From Microbacterium azadirachtae (GTDB lineage Bacteria; Actinomycetota; Actinomycetes; Actinomycetales; Microbacteriaceae): a stretch of DNA of 64,000 nt. Both the position numbers and the translations under genes were made by a program. Within the stretch, counting starts at the first letter, position 1; the number at the start of each line of letters is the position of its first letter. Below the pieces are notes generated by a model. The model was not told the DNA's origin. It did no database searches and was given only the letters and a program-made list of their open reading frames with translations. The stretch is from assembly GCF_000956545.1 (NCBI RefSeq), contig NZ_JYIT01000071.1, forward strand, positions 1-64,000, given 5' to 3'. This document shows positions 7,965 to 16,730 of the stretch, piece by piece.

Positions 7965-10097
7965 ATGACGACGAAAACGACAGCGAACCTCCCTCTCCGA
8001 CTGCGCCTCCGCCGCGCCGCAGGGGCCCTCGTCGTCGCCCTCGGACTGGCGCTGCCACTCGCGGCCCCCTCTCCCGCCATCGCGGAGAGCACGCCCACGC
8101 CGAGCCCCACGCAGACCCCGCAGCATGCCGGGGTGCAGCTCTCCCTGCTCCCCGAGGCGAACGGCTCATACGTCTCCGGCTCCCCGCTGACGGCGACCCT
8201 GACCCTGCGCAACGACGCCACGGCGGGTCTCGGCGCGGGCACCGTCCACCTCGAGCTCGGTCGCACGGCGCTCGGTGATCGGCGCGCGGTGACCGCCTGG
8301 CTGGACGGCTCGGCCGACGCACCGGCGCTCGCGGCGATCGGCGACGTGCGCACCACGGTGCTGGACGCCGAGGGAACCTCACGCACCCAGGTCGTCGTGC
8401 CGGCCGCCGACATCGGCGCCCTCGCGCCGGGCGTGTATCCGCTGCGCGCCCGATTCGAGGCCCCCGCGTCGTCGACCGGCGCCCCGGCCCCGACCGCCGA
8501 CACACGCAGCGCTCTGATCGTCGCGCAAGGAGCGCCGGCCACGGTCGTCACCGTGGTACCGATCACGGCTGCGCCCGCCGGCGATCTGCTGAGCGCCGCA
8601 GAGCTCACCGCCCTGACCGCGCCCGCCGGGGCGCTCACCGCGCAGCTGAACGGCGTGGCCGGCACCCCGGCCGTGCTGGCGATCGACCCGTCGATCGTGG
8701 CCGCCATCCGGGTTCTGGGCACCTCGGCGCCGGCCACGGCGACCGCGTGGCTGGCCCGGCTCGAGACACTGCCCAACGAGCGCTTCACCCTGCAGTTCGG
8801 CGACGCGGATGCGACCGCCCAGGCGGCGGCCGGGCTGGCCACTCCGATGACGGTCGACGACTTCAGCCCGTTCCTGGGCCCGGCGGGCACACCGACACCC
8901 ACTCCGACGCCGACACCCACGTCCGCCGGCGACAGCTCGACCCCACCGCCCGCCGACGCGGCGGCCGATGCCGTCGCCCGTGCACGCGCCGACATCCTCT
9001 GGCCGCGCGGTGAGCTCACCGCCGCCCAGGTGGCGACGATGTCGCACTACGGCGCGGACGGTGCGGGCACCGTGCCGATCCTGCCGTCGACGAGCTTCAC
9101 GGCCGGCGCGAAGGACGCTGCCGTCGCCTCCCGGGGCACGGTGGACGGCACGACGGTGCTGGTTGCGGACGACGCGGTCTCCCGTGCGCTGAGCGCCGCG
9201 GCCGGGGAGCCCGACGCGACCGCCCGCGGCGGCGCACTCCTCACTGCCAACGCCATGCTGTGGTTCGACGCCCCCGGCTCGACGGTCCTCGCCGGCCTCT
9301 CCCGTGCCGACAGTCGTTCCGAGCAGGGCCTCACCAATGCGGTCAGTGCGTTCAGCGGCGGACAGGACGGGCGCCTCGATCGCGTGCTGTCGAGCACTCC
9401 CGTCGAACTGACGGTTGCGACCGAGTCGGCGGAGGATCGCGCGGCCGCGGTGCTCGCGCTGAACCAGGACGCTGACCGCCTCGCCCAGTTCGCCACGATT
9501 CTCGAGCGCCCTGCGGATCTCACGGTGCGCGAGCGCATCTCGATCATGCGCCTGCTCGGCGTCGGCGTGCACACGAAGCCCGCCGACTTCGCCGACGCGC
9601 TGCGCGCGCACCGGACGGCCACGCAGAAGACGATGGACGCGGTCGGGATACAGCCCTCCAACCCGATCCTGATCAGCCCGAAGGTCGACGTGCCCGTGTG
9701 GGTGCGCAACGAGCTGCCCTACCCGGTGCACGTGCGGCTGAACGTCGTCGCGAGCGATGCCCGTATCGAGGTGCCCGCGGCCACCGATGTCCAGGCACAG
9801 CCTTCGAGCACCATTCGCGTGCGTCTTCCCCTCGAGTCTCACGTGGCGAACGCCGACGTCTCGTTGACAATGTCGCTGACGAGCCCCACCGGGGTGGCGA
9901 TCGGACCGCAACGGACCACGCGCCTGACGATCCGTGCGGAGTGGGAGACCATCGGCCTCATCGTCTTCGGCTCGCTCGGTCTTCTGCTCATCTGCGCGGG
10001 CATCTTCCGTACGATCCGCCGGCGCCGCAAGGCGGCCGACGAGAAGCATGCCGCAGACGGCATGGACGAGCCGGCCCGCGAGGAGACCCATGAATAG
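7965..10097 (+). CDS. DUF6049 family secreted/membrane-anchored protein
   Basis: A 710-residue envelope protein. An N-terminal signal sequence (positively charged to about residue 17, hydrophobic to about 40, cleavage near APSPAIAES) leads to a large extracytoplasmic region with immunoglobulin-like stretches and a Thr/Pro repeat near 305-325. A single C-terminal membrane helix (about 663-685) is followed by an Arg/Lys-rich cytosolic tail. Actinobacteria keep this family immediately upstream of murJ; here it overlaps murJ by 8 bases, implying translational coupling and a role in peptidoglycan or envelope assembly with MurJ. That role is inferred from context; the biochemical function is unknown. 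Confidence 0.85.
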   Translation: MTTKTTANLPLRLRLRRAAGALVVALGLALPLAAPSPAIAESTPTPSPTQTPQHAGVQLSLLPEANGSYVSGSPLTATLTLRNDATAGLGAGTVHLELGRTALGDRRAVTAWLDGSADAPALAAIGDVRTTVLDAEGTSRTQVVVPAADIGALAPGVYPLRARFEAPASSTGAPAPTADTRSALIVAQGAPATVVTVVPITAAPAGDLLSAAELTALTAPAGALTAQLNGVAGTPAVLAIDPSIVAAIRVLGTSAPATATAWLARLETLPNERFTLQFGDADATAQAAAGLATPMTVDDFSPFLGPAGTPTPTPTPTPTSAGDSSTPPPADAAADAVARARADILWPRGELTAAQVATMSHYGADGAGTVPILPSTSFTAGAKDAAVASRGTVDGTTVLVADDAVSRALSAAAGEPDATARGGALLTANAMLWFDAPGSTVLAGLSRADSRSEQGLTNAVSAFSGGQDGRLDRVLSSTPVELTVATESAEDRAAAVLALNQDADRLAQFATILERPADLTVRERISIMRLLGVGVHTKPADFADALRAHRTATQKTMDAVGIQPSNPILISPKVDVPVWVRNELPYPVHVRLNVVASDARIEVPAATDVQAQPSSTIRVRLPLESHVANADVSLTMSLTSPTGVAIGPQRTTRLTIRAEWETIGLIVFGSLGLLLICAGIFRTIRRRRKAADEKHAADGMDEPAREETHE

Positions 10098-11706
10098 CCT
10101 CGGTCGCGCGAGCGCCCTGCTCGCCGCCGGAACGATGGTGTCGCGGATCACGGGTCTGCTGCGCACGATCGTGCTGGTGGGGGTGATCGGGGCCATCGGT
10201 TCGGCTCCGGACGCGTTCGCGATCGCCAATCAGCTCCCGAACGACGTGTTCTCCCTGATCTCCGTCGGCGTGTTGACAGCCGTTCTCGTGCCGCAGATCG
10301 TCAAAGCCGTGGCAGGCGCGGACGGCGGCAGCGCGTTCATCTCGAAGATCTTCACCGCCGGCACGGTCGTGCTGGTCGCGGCCACAGTGGTCGCGACGTT
10401 GGCGACGCCGTGGCTGGTCTCGCTCATCATCTCCCCGGATGTCTCAGAGGCGCAGCGCGCGCTCGCGATCGCCTTCGGATACTGGTGCATGCCGCAGATC
10501 CTGTTCTACGGGCTCTACGCGCTGATCGGCGAGACCCTCAACGCGCGTCGGATCTTCGGTCCGTTCACGTGGGCCCCGGTCGTGAACAACATCATCTCGA
10601 TCGCGGGCTTCCTGGTGATCGGGGCGATGTTCGGCACTCCGCTCACCGAGATCACCGACTGGACGCCGGAGCGGATCGCCTGGCTCGGCGGCACGGCGAC
10701 CTTCGGCATCGTCCTGCAGGCAGCCGTGCTCCTCGCGTTCTGGCCCCGCACCCGGCTGGCTCTACGCATCGACTTCCGCTGGCGGGGAGTGGGCCTCGGC
10801 AACATCGTCAGGCTCGCCGGATGGACCATGCTGATGGCGCTGTCCAGCCTCGCCGCCGGCTTCTATCAGCACCGGATCGCGATCGAGGCGTCGGGGCACG
10901 ACCCGTCGATCACCGTGATGAACAACGCCTGGCTGATCTTCATGCTCCCGTACTCGGTGATCGTGCTCTCGATCGGGACCCCTTACTTCACACAGCTCAG
11001 CGAGCACGCGCATGCCGGCCGGATCGCGGAGGTGCGTGCCGACATCGCGCGCAGCATCCGCACCCTGGGCTTCTTCCTCGTGGGCGCGCTGGCAGCCGTG
11101 CTCGCCGCCGCCGTCCCGGCTTCGCGGATCTTCACCGACGATCGCCACGAGGCACAGATGGCTGCACCTGTCCTCGTCGGGTACCTGGTGGCCCTCGTCC
11201 CCCTGGCCGTGCTGTTCATCGTGCAGCGCACCTTCTACGCCCTCGGAGACACGCGCACGCCGTTCTTCTTCACGATCTTCCAGTGCGTGCTGATCGTCGC
11301 CACGGCGTTCGGAGCGCAGCTGCTCCACCAGGCGGGCGTGGTGCCGCTCTCGCTCCTGGCGGCCACGATCGCCCTCGGACAGTCCCTCTCGAGCATCCTG
11401 CAGACCATCGTCGCGAGCGTGCTGCTCTCGCGTCGTCTCCACGGCATCGGTGCACGCGAATGGATCCTCGCCCTTCTTCGCTTCCTCGCTGCGGCGATTC
11501 CCGCTGCGGCAGCGGGCTGGGGTGTCTTCCTGCTGCTGGGAGGGGCGAAGGGCTGGACGACGGCGGACAGGATCCCCGCCGCACTCGGCTGCGCCATCGT
11601 CGCGTCGGTCGTGCTGATCGTCTACATCGGCATCCTCGCCCTGCTCCGCGCCCCCGAGCTCGACGCACTGAAGAGCCTCGTGCGCCGTGTCGTGCCGAGC
11701 CGCTGA
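10090..11706 (+). CDS. murJ: Lipid II flippase MurJ
   Basis: Integral membrane protein of the MviN/MurJ family in the MOP exporter superfamily, which moves lipid II across the membrane for peptidoglycan synthesis. The 538-residue product begins SLGRASALLAAGTMVSRITG, a typical MurJ start, and shows about 14 hydrophobic helices. The ATG at 10090 has AGGAG four bases upstream and lies inside the end of the DUF6049 gene. Unlike mycobacterial MurJ it has no C-terminal pseudokinase extension. The downstream yigZ starts 12 bases after the stop, so DUF6049-murJ-yigZ form one operon. Confidence 0.95.
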   Translation: MNSLGRASALLAAGTMVSRITGLLRTIVLVGVIGAIGSAPDAFAIANQLPNDVFSLISVGVLTAVLVPQIVKAVAGADGGSAFISKIFTAGTVVLVAATVVATLATPWLVSLIISPDVSEAQRALAIAFGYWCMPQILFYGLYALIGETLNARRIFGPFTWAPVVNNIISIAGFLVIGAMFGTPLTEITDWTPERIAWLGGTATFGIVLQAAVLLAFWPRTRLALRIDFRWRGVGLGNIVRLAGWTMLMALSSLAAGFYQHRIAIEASGHDPSITVMNNAWLIFMLPYSVIVLSIGTPYFTQLSEHAHAGRIAEVRADIARSIRTLGFFLVGALAAVLAAAVPASRIFTDDRHEAQMAAPVLVGYLVALVPLAVLFIVQRTFYALGDTRTPFFFTIFQCVLIVATAFGAQLLHQAGVVPLSLLAATIALGQSLSSILQTIVASVLLSRRLHGIGAREWILALLRFLAAAIPAAAAGWGVFLLLGGAKGWTTADRIPAALGCAIVASVVLIVYIGILALLRAPELDALKSLVRRVVPSR

Positions 11707-11718
11707 GCCGGCCCCGTC

Positions 11719-12366
11719 ATGACGCGCTCCTATCCGGATACGCTCGCGGCGCCGATCGTGTGCGAGCTCGTCGTGAAGAAGTCGCGCTTCATCGCGCGCG
11801 TCGCGCCGGTGCACTCGGTCGATGACGCAGACGCCGTCATCGCCGCCGTGCGCCGGCAGTACTGGGACGCCCGGCACAACTGCACGGCGATGATCACAGG
11901 TCTCCACGGCGATCAGGCGCGCTCCTCGGACGACGGTGAACCCTCCGGCACGGCGGGGATGCCCATGCTGGAGGTGCTGCGCCGGCGCGGTCTCACCGAT
12001 GTGGTCGCTGTCGTGACGCGCTACTTCGGCGGGGTGAAGCTCGGTGCCGGCGGCCTCATCCGGGCCTACTCGACCGCGGTCTCCGAGGCGCTGGACGACG
12101 CAGTGCTGCTGCATCGGCAGGAGCTCCTGGAGGCGAGGATCGAGGTGCCGCACGGCGACGCCGGCCGGATCGACAACGCTCTTCGCGACTGGGCGGCCAC
12201 GCACGGATCCACCTTCGGCGAGGTGGCGTACGGCGCTGCCGCGTCGTTCACGCTCTGGATCCGGCCCTCGGACCAGACCGTGCTCATCGATGACGTCGCT
12301 GCCCTCTCGTCGGGCGCCCTCTCTCCCGTGTTCGGCATCACGCGCGTCATCGACGTCGCGGACTGA
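11719..12366 (+). CDS. YigZ/IMPACT family protein
   Basis: A 215-residue protein of the IMPACT/YigZ (UPF0029) family. The family signature is visible: an N-terminal VKKSRFIARVAP strand, the ARHNCTAMITG segment, DDGEPSGTAGMP and VTRYFGGVKLGAGGLIRAY. The C-terminal 75 residues match the DUF1949-like ferredoxin-fold half. The eukaryotic homologue inhibits Gcn2; the bacterial role is unsettled, with nucleic-acid or ribosome binding suggested by structure. It lies 12 bases after murJ, is probably co-transcribed, and has no strong Shine-Dalgarno of its own. Confidence 0.9.
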   Translation: MTRSYPDTLAAPIVCELVVKKSRFIARVAPVHSVDDADAVIAAVRRQYWDARHNCTAMITGLHGDQARSSDDGEPSGTAGMPMLEVLRRRGLTDVVAVVTRYFGGVKLGAGGLIRAYSTAVSEALDDAVLLHRQELLEARIEVPHGDAGRIDNALRDWAATHGSTFGEVAYGAAASFTLWIRPSDQTVLIDDVAALSSGALSPVFGITRVIDVAD

Positions 12367-12493
12367 TTCCACCCTGCCGCTCTGCCTGTCGCGCCTGCCG
12401 GCGTGCGCCACTCCCCCGCCCGGGCAAGCCACCAGCTCCGCGGAATGCCGCGCCGGTACCATGTGTTGAAGCGTGCGACAGCAAGGAGAAGCA

Positions 12494-13447
12494 ATGCGAC
12501 AGGTCATCATCATCGGTTCGGGACCTGCGGGATTCACCGCGGCGATCTACGCAGCGCGTGCGAACCTGAACCCGGTGCTCGTGGCGAGCTCGGTCGAGGT
12601 CGGCGGCGAGCTGATGAAGACCACCGAGGTCGAGAACTTCCCGGGCTTCCCCGAGGGCATCCAGGGTCCCGACCTGATGGCCAAGATGCAGGAGCAGGCT
12701 GAGAGGTTCGGTACCGAAGTCCTCTACGACGACGTCACCGAGCTCGATCTCGACGGTGAGATCAAGAAGGTCACGCTCGGCAGCGGTACGGTGCTGGAGG
12801 CCGCGTCGGTGATCTACGCGACGGGTTCCGCCTATCGCACGCTCGGCATCCCGGGCGAGGACCGGCTCTCCGGTCACGGCGTCTCGTGGTGCGCCACCTG
12901 CGACGGCTTCTTCTTCCGAGAGCGCACGATCGCCGTGGTCGGCGGCGGCGACTCGGCGATGGAGGAGGCCACGTTCCTCACCAAGTTCGCCAGCAAGGTG
13001 TACGTCATCCACCGCAAGGACACCCTGCGTGCGTCCAAGATCATGCAGGAGCGCGCGTTCGCGAACGACAAGATCGAGTTCATCTGGAACAGCGCGGTCG
13101 AGGAGGTGCTGGGCGACGATGCGACGACGGGCGTGCGTCTGCGCAACACGGTCGACGGCAGCACGACCGACCTGCCCGTGGACGGCCTGTTCATCGCGAT
13201 CGGCAACGACCCGCGTACGCACCTCGTGCACGGGAAGCTCGAGCTGACTCCGGAAGGGACGATCTGGGTCGACGGGCGCAGCTCCCGCACCTCCGTGCCC
13301 GGCGTCTTCGCCGCCGGCGACGTGATCGACCCGACCTACCGTCAGGCCGTCACCGCTGCGGGTTCCGGAACGGTTGCCGCACTCGACGTCGAGCACTTCC
13401 TCGCCGCACTCTCGGACGGGACCGAGGCGGAGCCGGCGCTCGCCTGA
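12494..13447 (+). CDS. trxB: Thioredoxin-disulfide reductase
   Basis: FAD flavoenzyme that passes electrons from NADPH to thioredoxin. In the 317-residue protein the FAD dinucleotide motif GSGPAG is at 8-13, the redox-active pair is C133/C136 in SWCATCDG, the NADPH-binding GGGDSAMEEA lies near 155, and the C-terminal FAD motif GVFAAGDVIDP near 275. ATG 12494 is preferred over an in-frame GTG seven codons upstream because AAGGAG lies seven bases before the ATG. The partner trxA follows 73 bases downstream on the same strand. Confidence 0.97.
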   Translation: MRQVIIIGSGPAGFTAAIYAARANLNPVLVASSVEVGGELMKTTEVENFPGFPEGIQGPDLMAKMQEQAERFGTEVLYDDVTELDLDGEIKKVTLGSGTVLEAASVIYATGSAYRTLGIPGEDRLSGHGVSWCATCDGFFFRERTIAVVGGGDSAMEEATFLTKFASKVYVIHRKDTLRASKIMQERAFANDKIEFIWNSAVEEVLGDDATTGVRLRNTVDGSTTDLPVDGLFIAIGNDPRTHLVHGKLELTPEGTIWVDGRSSRTSVPGVFAAGDVIDPTYRQAVTAAGSGTVAALDVEHFLAALSDGTEAEPALA

Positions 13448-13520
13448 CGGCGGGAACAGTTCCGCCCCTCTCGCTGTTGACATCACCGAGCATCACACGC
13501 TCACACGAACAAGGAGAATC

Positions 13521-13844
13521 ATGACTGCCAAGGCAACCAGCCAGGCGACCTGGGAGCAGGACGTGCTTCAGGCCGAAGGCCCCGTTCTGGTCGACTTCTG
13601 GGCCGCATGGTGCGGGCCGTGTCGCATGGTCGCGCCCGTGCTGGACGAGATCCAGTCGGAGAACCCCGACAAGATCACCATCCTCAAGCTCAACGTCGAC
13701 GAGAACCCCGACCTCGCGATGAAGTACCAGATCACGTCGATCCCGGCGATGAAGGTCTTCCAGGGCGGAGAGGTGAAGACGACGATCATCGGCGCCAAGC
13801 CGAAGTTCGCCCTCGAGCAGGATCTGTCCGCCTTCCTCGGCTGA
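13521..13844 (+). CDS. trxA: Thioredoxin
   Basis: A 107-residue cytosolic thioredoxin with the canonical active site WCGPC (C31, C34) and the cis-proline segment TSIPAM. It reduces protein disulfides and is recycled by the adjacent TrxB. AAGGAG lies six bases before the ATG, fixing the start. The gene ends just before a strong hairpin terminator, so trxB-trxA make up a closed transcription unit. Confidence 0.97.
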   Translation: MTAKATSQATWEQDVLQAEGPVLVDFWAAWCGPCRMVAPVLDEIQSENPDKITILKLNVDENPDLAMKYQITSIPAMKVFQGGEVKTTIIGAKPKFALEQDLSAFLG

Positions 13845-13852
13845 CCCCCGAT

Positions 13853-13895
13853 CACGACGAAGCCCGCTCTCCGCTGGAGGGCGGGCTTCGTCGTG
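13853..13895 (+). terminator. Terminator after trxA
   Basis: A perfect 15-bp stem (13853-13867 with 13881-13895) and a 13-base loop begin nine bases after the trxA stop. Confidence 0.85.
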
Positions 13896-13972
13896 TCCTG
13901 TGGCACTCTCCCGCAGTGATCCCGCATTTCAGGGCTCGGGGGATATCGCTACCCCTCACTTCCCCACTGCAC

Positions 13973-13988
13973 CGTTTCACGTGAAACG
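13973..13988. other. parS centromere site 1
   Basis: CGTTTCACGTGAAACG, a perfect palindrome matching the parS core GTTTCACGTGAAAC with both outer bases changed from the TGTTTCACGTGAAACA consensus. Expected ParB-binding and loading site. Confidence 0.93.
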
Positions 13989-14095
13989 ACTCGGTTCATA
14001 CTTTCCACACCCGACGGGTGCCTACCCATCGCTGTGCCAGCGCTCTCGGTGGAGCCCACCGCCGTAACGGCGGCATACCGAGTCCTCATTACGGA

Positions 14096-14111
14096 CGTTT
14101 CACGTGAAACG
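14096..14111. other. parS centromere site 2
   Basis: CGTTTCACGTGAAACG, identical to site 1; intergenic. Confidence 0.93.
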
Positions 14112-14250
14112 GCGCCGATCACACGGAAGTCTCGCGCGGCTGTTCCCCTAGGTACTTCCGCCATCGATGCGAGCGTTGGATCCGGGTGGCGGGAAACCCG
14201 TCACTCACGCTGGGGTTGGGATCCCATTGCCGCTGCCACCGAGCTACCGA

Positions 14251-14266
14251 TGTTTCACGTGAAACG
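14251..14266. other. parS centromere site 3
   Basis: TGTTTCACGTGAAACG; intact 14-bp core. It lies nine bases beyond the 3' end of the 113-residue gene. Confidence 0.94.
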
Positions 14267-14274
14267 TCGGGACG

Positions 14275-14616
14275 CTACGAGGAACGCGCATCGTCGGTGA
14301 GCAGATCCCAGCGCCGGTACTTGGGCCCGTCACCGAGCAATCCCCAGACGATCGACGTCAGCTCCGGATAGTCGAGAGCGATGCGCCGCAGCACATCGAA
14401 ATTCCGAGCCTCGTCCGGGCGAACTCCCCCACTCTCGACGATCTCGTCGGCGCGGAGCAGGAACACCACCAGCTCATCGACGCTGGGCAGTTCCTCCATG
14501 AAGGCCCACGGGTCCTCTCCCCCGAGCAGCCGCTCCTGCACCAGAACCGCCAGTTCATCCGCCGCCTCGGCACGGAGCACCTCAAGGCTCGCACGCCGCG
14601 TCGGAGATCCAGTCAC
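14275..14616 (-). CDS. Hypothetical protein next to parB
   Basis: A 113-residue, soluble, acidic and helical-looking protein with no motif I recognise. The composition (many Leu, Glu, Asp, Ala) suggests a small all-alpha fold. It runs in the same direction as parB, whose 3' end is 100 bases away with a hairpin between, so it has its own promoter: GTG start with TAGGCT six bases upstream, a leaderless pattern. Its place between two parS sites and parB invites a link to segregation, but nothing in the sequence shows one. Confidence 0.7.
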   Translation of the reverse strand: MTGSPTRRASLEVLRAEAADELAVLVQERLLGGEDPWAFMEELPSVDELVVFLLRADEIVESGGVRPDEARNFDVLRRIALDYPELTSIVWGLLGDGPKYRRWDLLTDDARSS

Positions 14617-14622
14617 CTGACA

Positions 14623-14628
14623 AGCCTA
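14623..14628 (-). promoter_or_regulatory. -10 element (TAGGCT), leaderless promoter
   Basis: TAGGCT on the minus strand lies six bases before the GTG of the 113-residue gene. Confidence 0.5.
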
Positions 14629-14648
14629 CGCGGCCCCGGGGACACGAA

Positions 14649-14689
14649 GGCCCGGAGAGGATCCGCTTGCAGCGAATGCCTTCCGGGCC
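14649..14689 (-). terminator. Hairpin after parB
   Basis: An 8-bp stem (14649-14656 with 14682-14689), extended across one bulge, lies just past the parB stop on the minus strand. Confidence 0.5.
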
Positions 14690-14715
14690 GTACGAGTATC
14701 CGGGCTCAGGGTTTG

Positions 14716-15693
14716 CTAGGAGCCGAATCCTTCCTCACCGATCTCCGCGAGGATTCGATTCAGATCCTGAATCGAGGCGAACTCGATCTTGACCTGGCCT
14801 TTCCTGGCACCGAGCGCGATCTGCACGCGAGTGTTCAGGCGATCGCCGAGCTTGCCGGCGACATCGTCGAGGTACGCGCGTCGCGCACCGGCCTGCGGCC
14901 TGACAGACTTCGCCACGGCGCCCGACGCGGCGATCGTCTTCGCCGCCTCTTCGGTGGCCCGCACCGACAGATCCTCGTTCACGACCTTGTCCGCGAGGCG
15001 CTGCATGAGCTCGGCGTCGTCGAGCGAGAGGATCGCGCGCGCATGCCCCGCGGTGAGCACACCCGCTGCGACCCGCTGCTGGACCGGAACCGGCAGACGC
15101 AGCAGACGGATGGTGTTGCTGACCTGCGGTCGGGAGCGTCCGATCCGCGTCGCCAGCGCCTCCTGAGTGATGCCGAAGTCCTCCAGCAGCTGCTGGTACG
15201 CAGATGCCTCCTCCAGGGGGTTCAGCTGCGAGCGGTGCAGGTTCTCGAGCAGCGCGTCTCGGAGAAGGTCCTCATCCGCGGTCTCCCGCAGGATCGCGGG
15301 AATGGAGTCGAGTCCGGCTTCACGCGCAGCGCGTGTCCGGCGCTCACCCATGATGAGCTCGTACTTGCCCTCGGCGTTCTCGCGCACCACGACGGGCTGC
15401 AGCACGCCGAACTCCCGCACGCTGTGGACCAGCTCGGCGAGGTCATCCTCGTTGAAGTGCGTACGCGGCTGGCGGGGATTCGGCACGATGTCATGCGGAT
15501 CGACCCGGATCAGACGTGCGCCGGGAACGGCGACGAGTTCGGCAGGCTCCTCGGTGTTCACCACCGGGGCGGACTCCTTGACCGCTTCGGTAACCCGCGC
15601 ACCGGGGAAGAACACGTCGACCGGACGCTCTGCGGCGTCCGAAGTGGGGATGAGTGCTCCGATCCCCCGGCCGAGTCCCGTGCGTTTGGCCAT
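14716..15693 (-). CDS. parB: Chromosome partitioning protein ParB
   Basis: CTP-dependent DNA clamp that loads at parS and organises the origin for segregation and condensin (SMC) loading. The 325-residue protein has the short N-terminal ParA-interacting segment (KRTGLGRGIGALIP), the CTPase motif GERRTRAA at 116-123, the ENLHRSQLNPLEEA arm at 150-163, a helix-turn-helix near 176-198 for parS recognition, and a C-terminal dimerisation region from about 270. Its start overlaps the parA stop by one base (TGATG), so the two are translationally coupled. Seven cognate parS sites lie within about 2 kb on either side. Confidence 0.97.
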   Translation of the reverse strand: MAKRTGLGRGIGALIPTSDAAERPVDVFFPGARVTEAVKESAPVVNTEEPAELVAVPGARLIRVDPHDIVPNPRQPRTHFNEDDLAELVHSVREFGVLQPVVVRENAEGKYELIMGERRTRAAREAGLDSIPAILRETADEDLLRDALLENLHRSQLNPLEEASAYQQLLEDFGITQEALATRIGRSRPQVSNTIRLLRLPVPVQQRVAAGVLTAGHARAILSLDDAELMQRLADKVVNEDLSVRATEEAAKTIAASGAVAKSVRPQAGARRAYLDDVAGKLGDRLNTRVQIALGARKGQVKIEFASIQDLNRILAEIGEEGFGS

Positions 15694-16619
15694 CAGTGCC
15701 TCTTCTCGTTGTCGTCGTTCGCCCGACGGGCGATCTCCACTGCTGCTTCGCGGTAGGCGACAGCGCCCACCGATTGTCCGTCATACGTGATCACCGTCTG
15801 TCCGAAGCTCGGCGCCTCGGACACGCGCACCGATCGTGGGATCACGGTGTCGAGCACCTCGTGCGGGAAGTGTCCGCGCACCTCCTCCGCGACCTGCTGC
15901 GCGAGCCGCGTGCGACCATCGAACATGGTCAGGAGGATCGTTGACATTGTGAGATCGGGATTCAGATGCTTCTGGATCATGCGGATGTTGCCCAGCAGCT
16001 GGCTCAATCCCTCGAGTGCGTAGTACTCGCACTGGATGGGAATCATGACCTCCGTGGCTGCCGTGAACGCATTGATCGTGAGGAGCCCCAGCGACGGTGG
16101 GCAGTCGATGATCACGACGTCGGTCGGGTGGGCCGAGAGATAGTCGTTCAGTGCCGTGCGGAGTCGATGCTCGCGAGCAACCTGCGAGACAAGCTCGATC
16201 TCGGCTCCCGCGAGATGGATCGTGCTCGGTGCGCACAACAGGTTCGGTGACTCGGGACTGACCTGCACAACCTCCGCCAAGGGGACATCGCTGATCAGCA
16301 CGTCGTAGATGCTCTGGAGATCGGCCGTGTGCGGCACACCCAGCGCTGTCGATGCGTTCCCCTGCGGGTCCAGGTCGATCACCAGGACCTTCGCCCCGAG
16401 CTCAGCCATCGCCGATGCGACATTGACCGCAGTGGTCGTCTTGCCGACGCCACCCTTCTGATTCGAGATCGTGAAGATCCGCGTGGGACCGTCGAACCGC
16501 ACCGTCACCGACTCGAGCGCCTTGCGGCGGGCTGTCAGATCCGCGAGTTCTCGCGCGAGTGGGGTGTCCACGCCATATTCAGCAGTCGAGGTGTTCGAGG
16601 ACTGTTTCACGTGAAACAT
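15693..16619 (-). CDS. parA: Chromosome partitioning ATPase ParA
   Basis: Deviant-Walker ATPase that binds DNA non-specifically and pulls ParB-parS complexes apart. The 308-residue protein has the deviant Walker A KGGVGKTTT at 55-63, LVIDLDPQGN, and VVIIDCPPSLG. An N-terminal tail of about 45 residues precedes the ATPase fold, as in other actinobacteria. The start is the ATG at 16619: AAAGGAG lies at a standard distance, and the first five codons (MFHVK) are written by a parS site overlapping the start codon. It is first in parA-parB, with a plausible promoter 40-70 bases upstream. ParB binding at the start codon could autoregulate the operon. Confidence 0.96.
   Translation of the reverse strand: MFHVKQSSNTSTAEYGVDTPLARELADLTARRKALESVTVRFDGPTRIFTISNQKGGVGKTTTAVNVASAMAELGAKVLVIDLDPQGNASTALGVPHTADLQSIYDVLISDVPLAEVVQVSPESPNLLCAPSTIHLAGAEIELVSQVAREHRLRTALNDYLSAHPTDVVIIDCPPSLGLLTINAFTAATEVMIPIQCEYYALEGLSQLLGNIRMIQKHLNPDLTMSTILLTMFDGRTRLAQQVAEEVRGHFPHEVLDTVIPRSVRVSEAPSFGQTVITYDGQSVGAVAYREAAVEIARRANDDNEKRH
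16603..16618. other. parS centromere site 4, inside the parA start
   Basis: TGTTTCACGTGAAACA, the exact consensus palindrome. It shares two bases of the parA ATG (16617-16619) and encodes residues 2-6 of ParA. Confidence 0.96.
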
Positions 16620-16655
16620 CCACTCCTTTCGACGGTCTCCGACGGGGAACGACGG

Positions 16656-16685
16656 ACTATCCACTCTAACTTGCACGGGTGACAA
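16656..16685 (-). promoter_or_regulatory. Predicted sigma-A promoter of parAB
   Basis: On the minus strand a TTGTCA (16680-16685) and a GATAGT (16656-16661) are separated by 18 bases, about 40 bases before the parA start codon. Confidence 0.5.
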
Positions 16686-16714
16686 TCCCCGCCTTCACGC
16701 CAGGATCCGCGGGA

Positions 16715-16730
16715 TGTTTCACGTGAAACA
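16715..16730. other. parS centromere site 5
   Basis: TGTTTCACGTGAAACA, exact consensus; intergenic, about 95 bases upstream of parA. Confidence 0.96.

Larger units (their letters stand above)
13896..14274. other. Gene-free parS-bearing spacer between trxA and the 113-residue gene
   Basis: No credible coding region in about 380 bases. It contains three parS sites (13973, 14096 and 14251) spaced 123 and 155 bases apart; apart from those I see nothing else definable. Confidence 0.7.
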
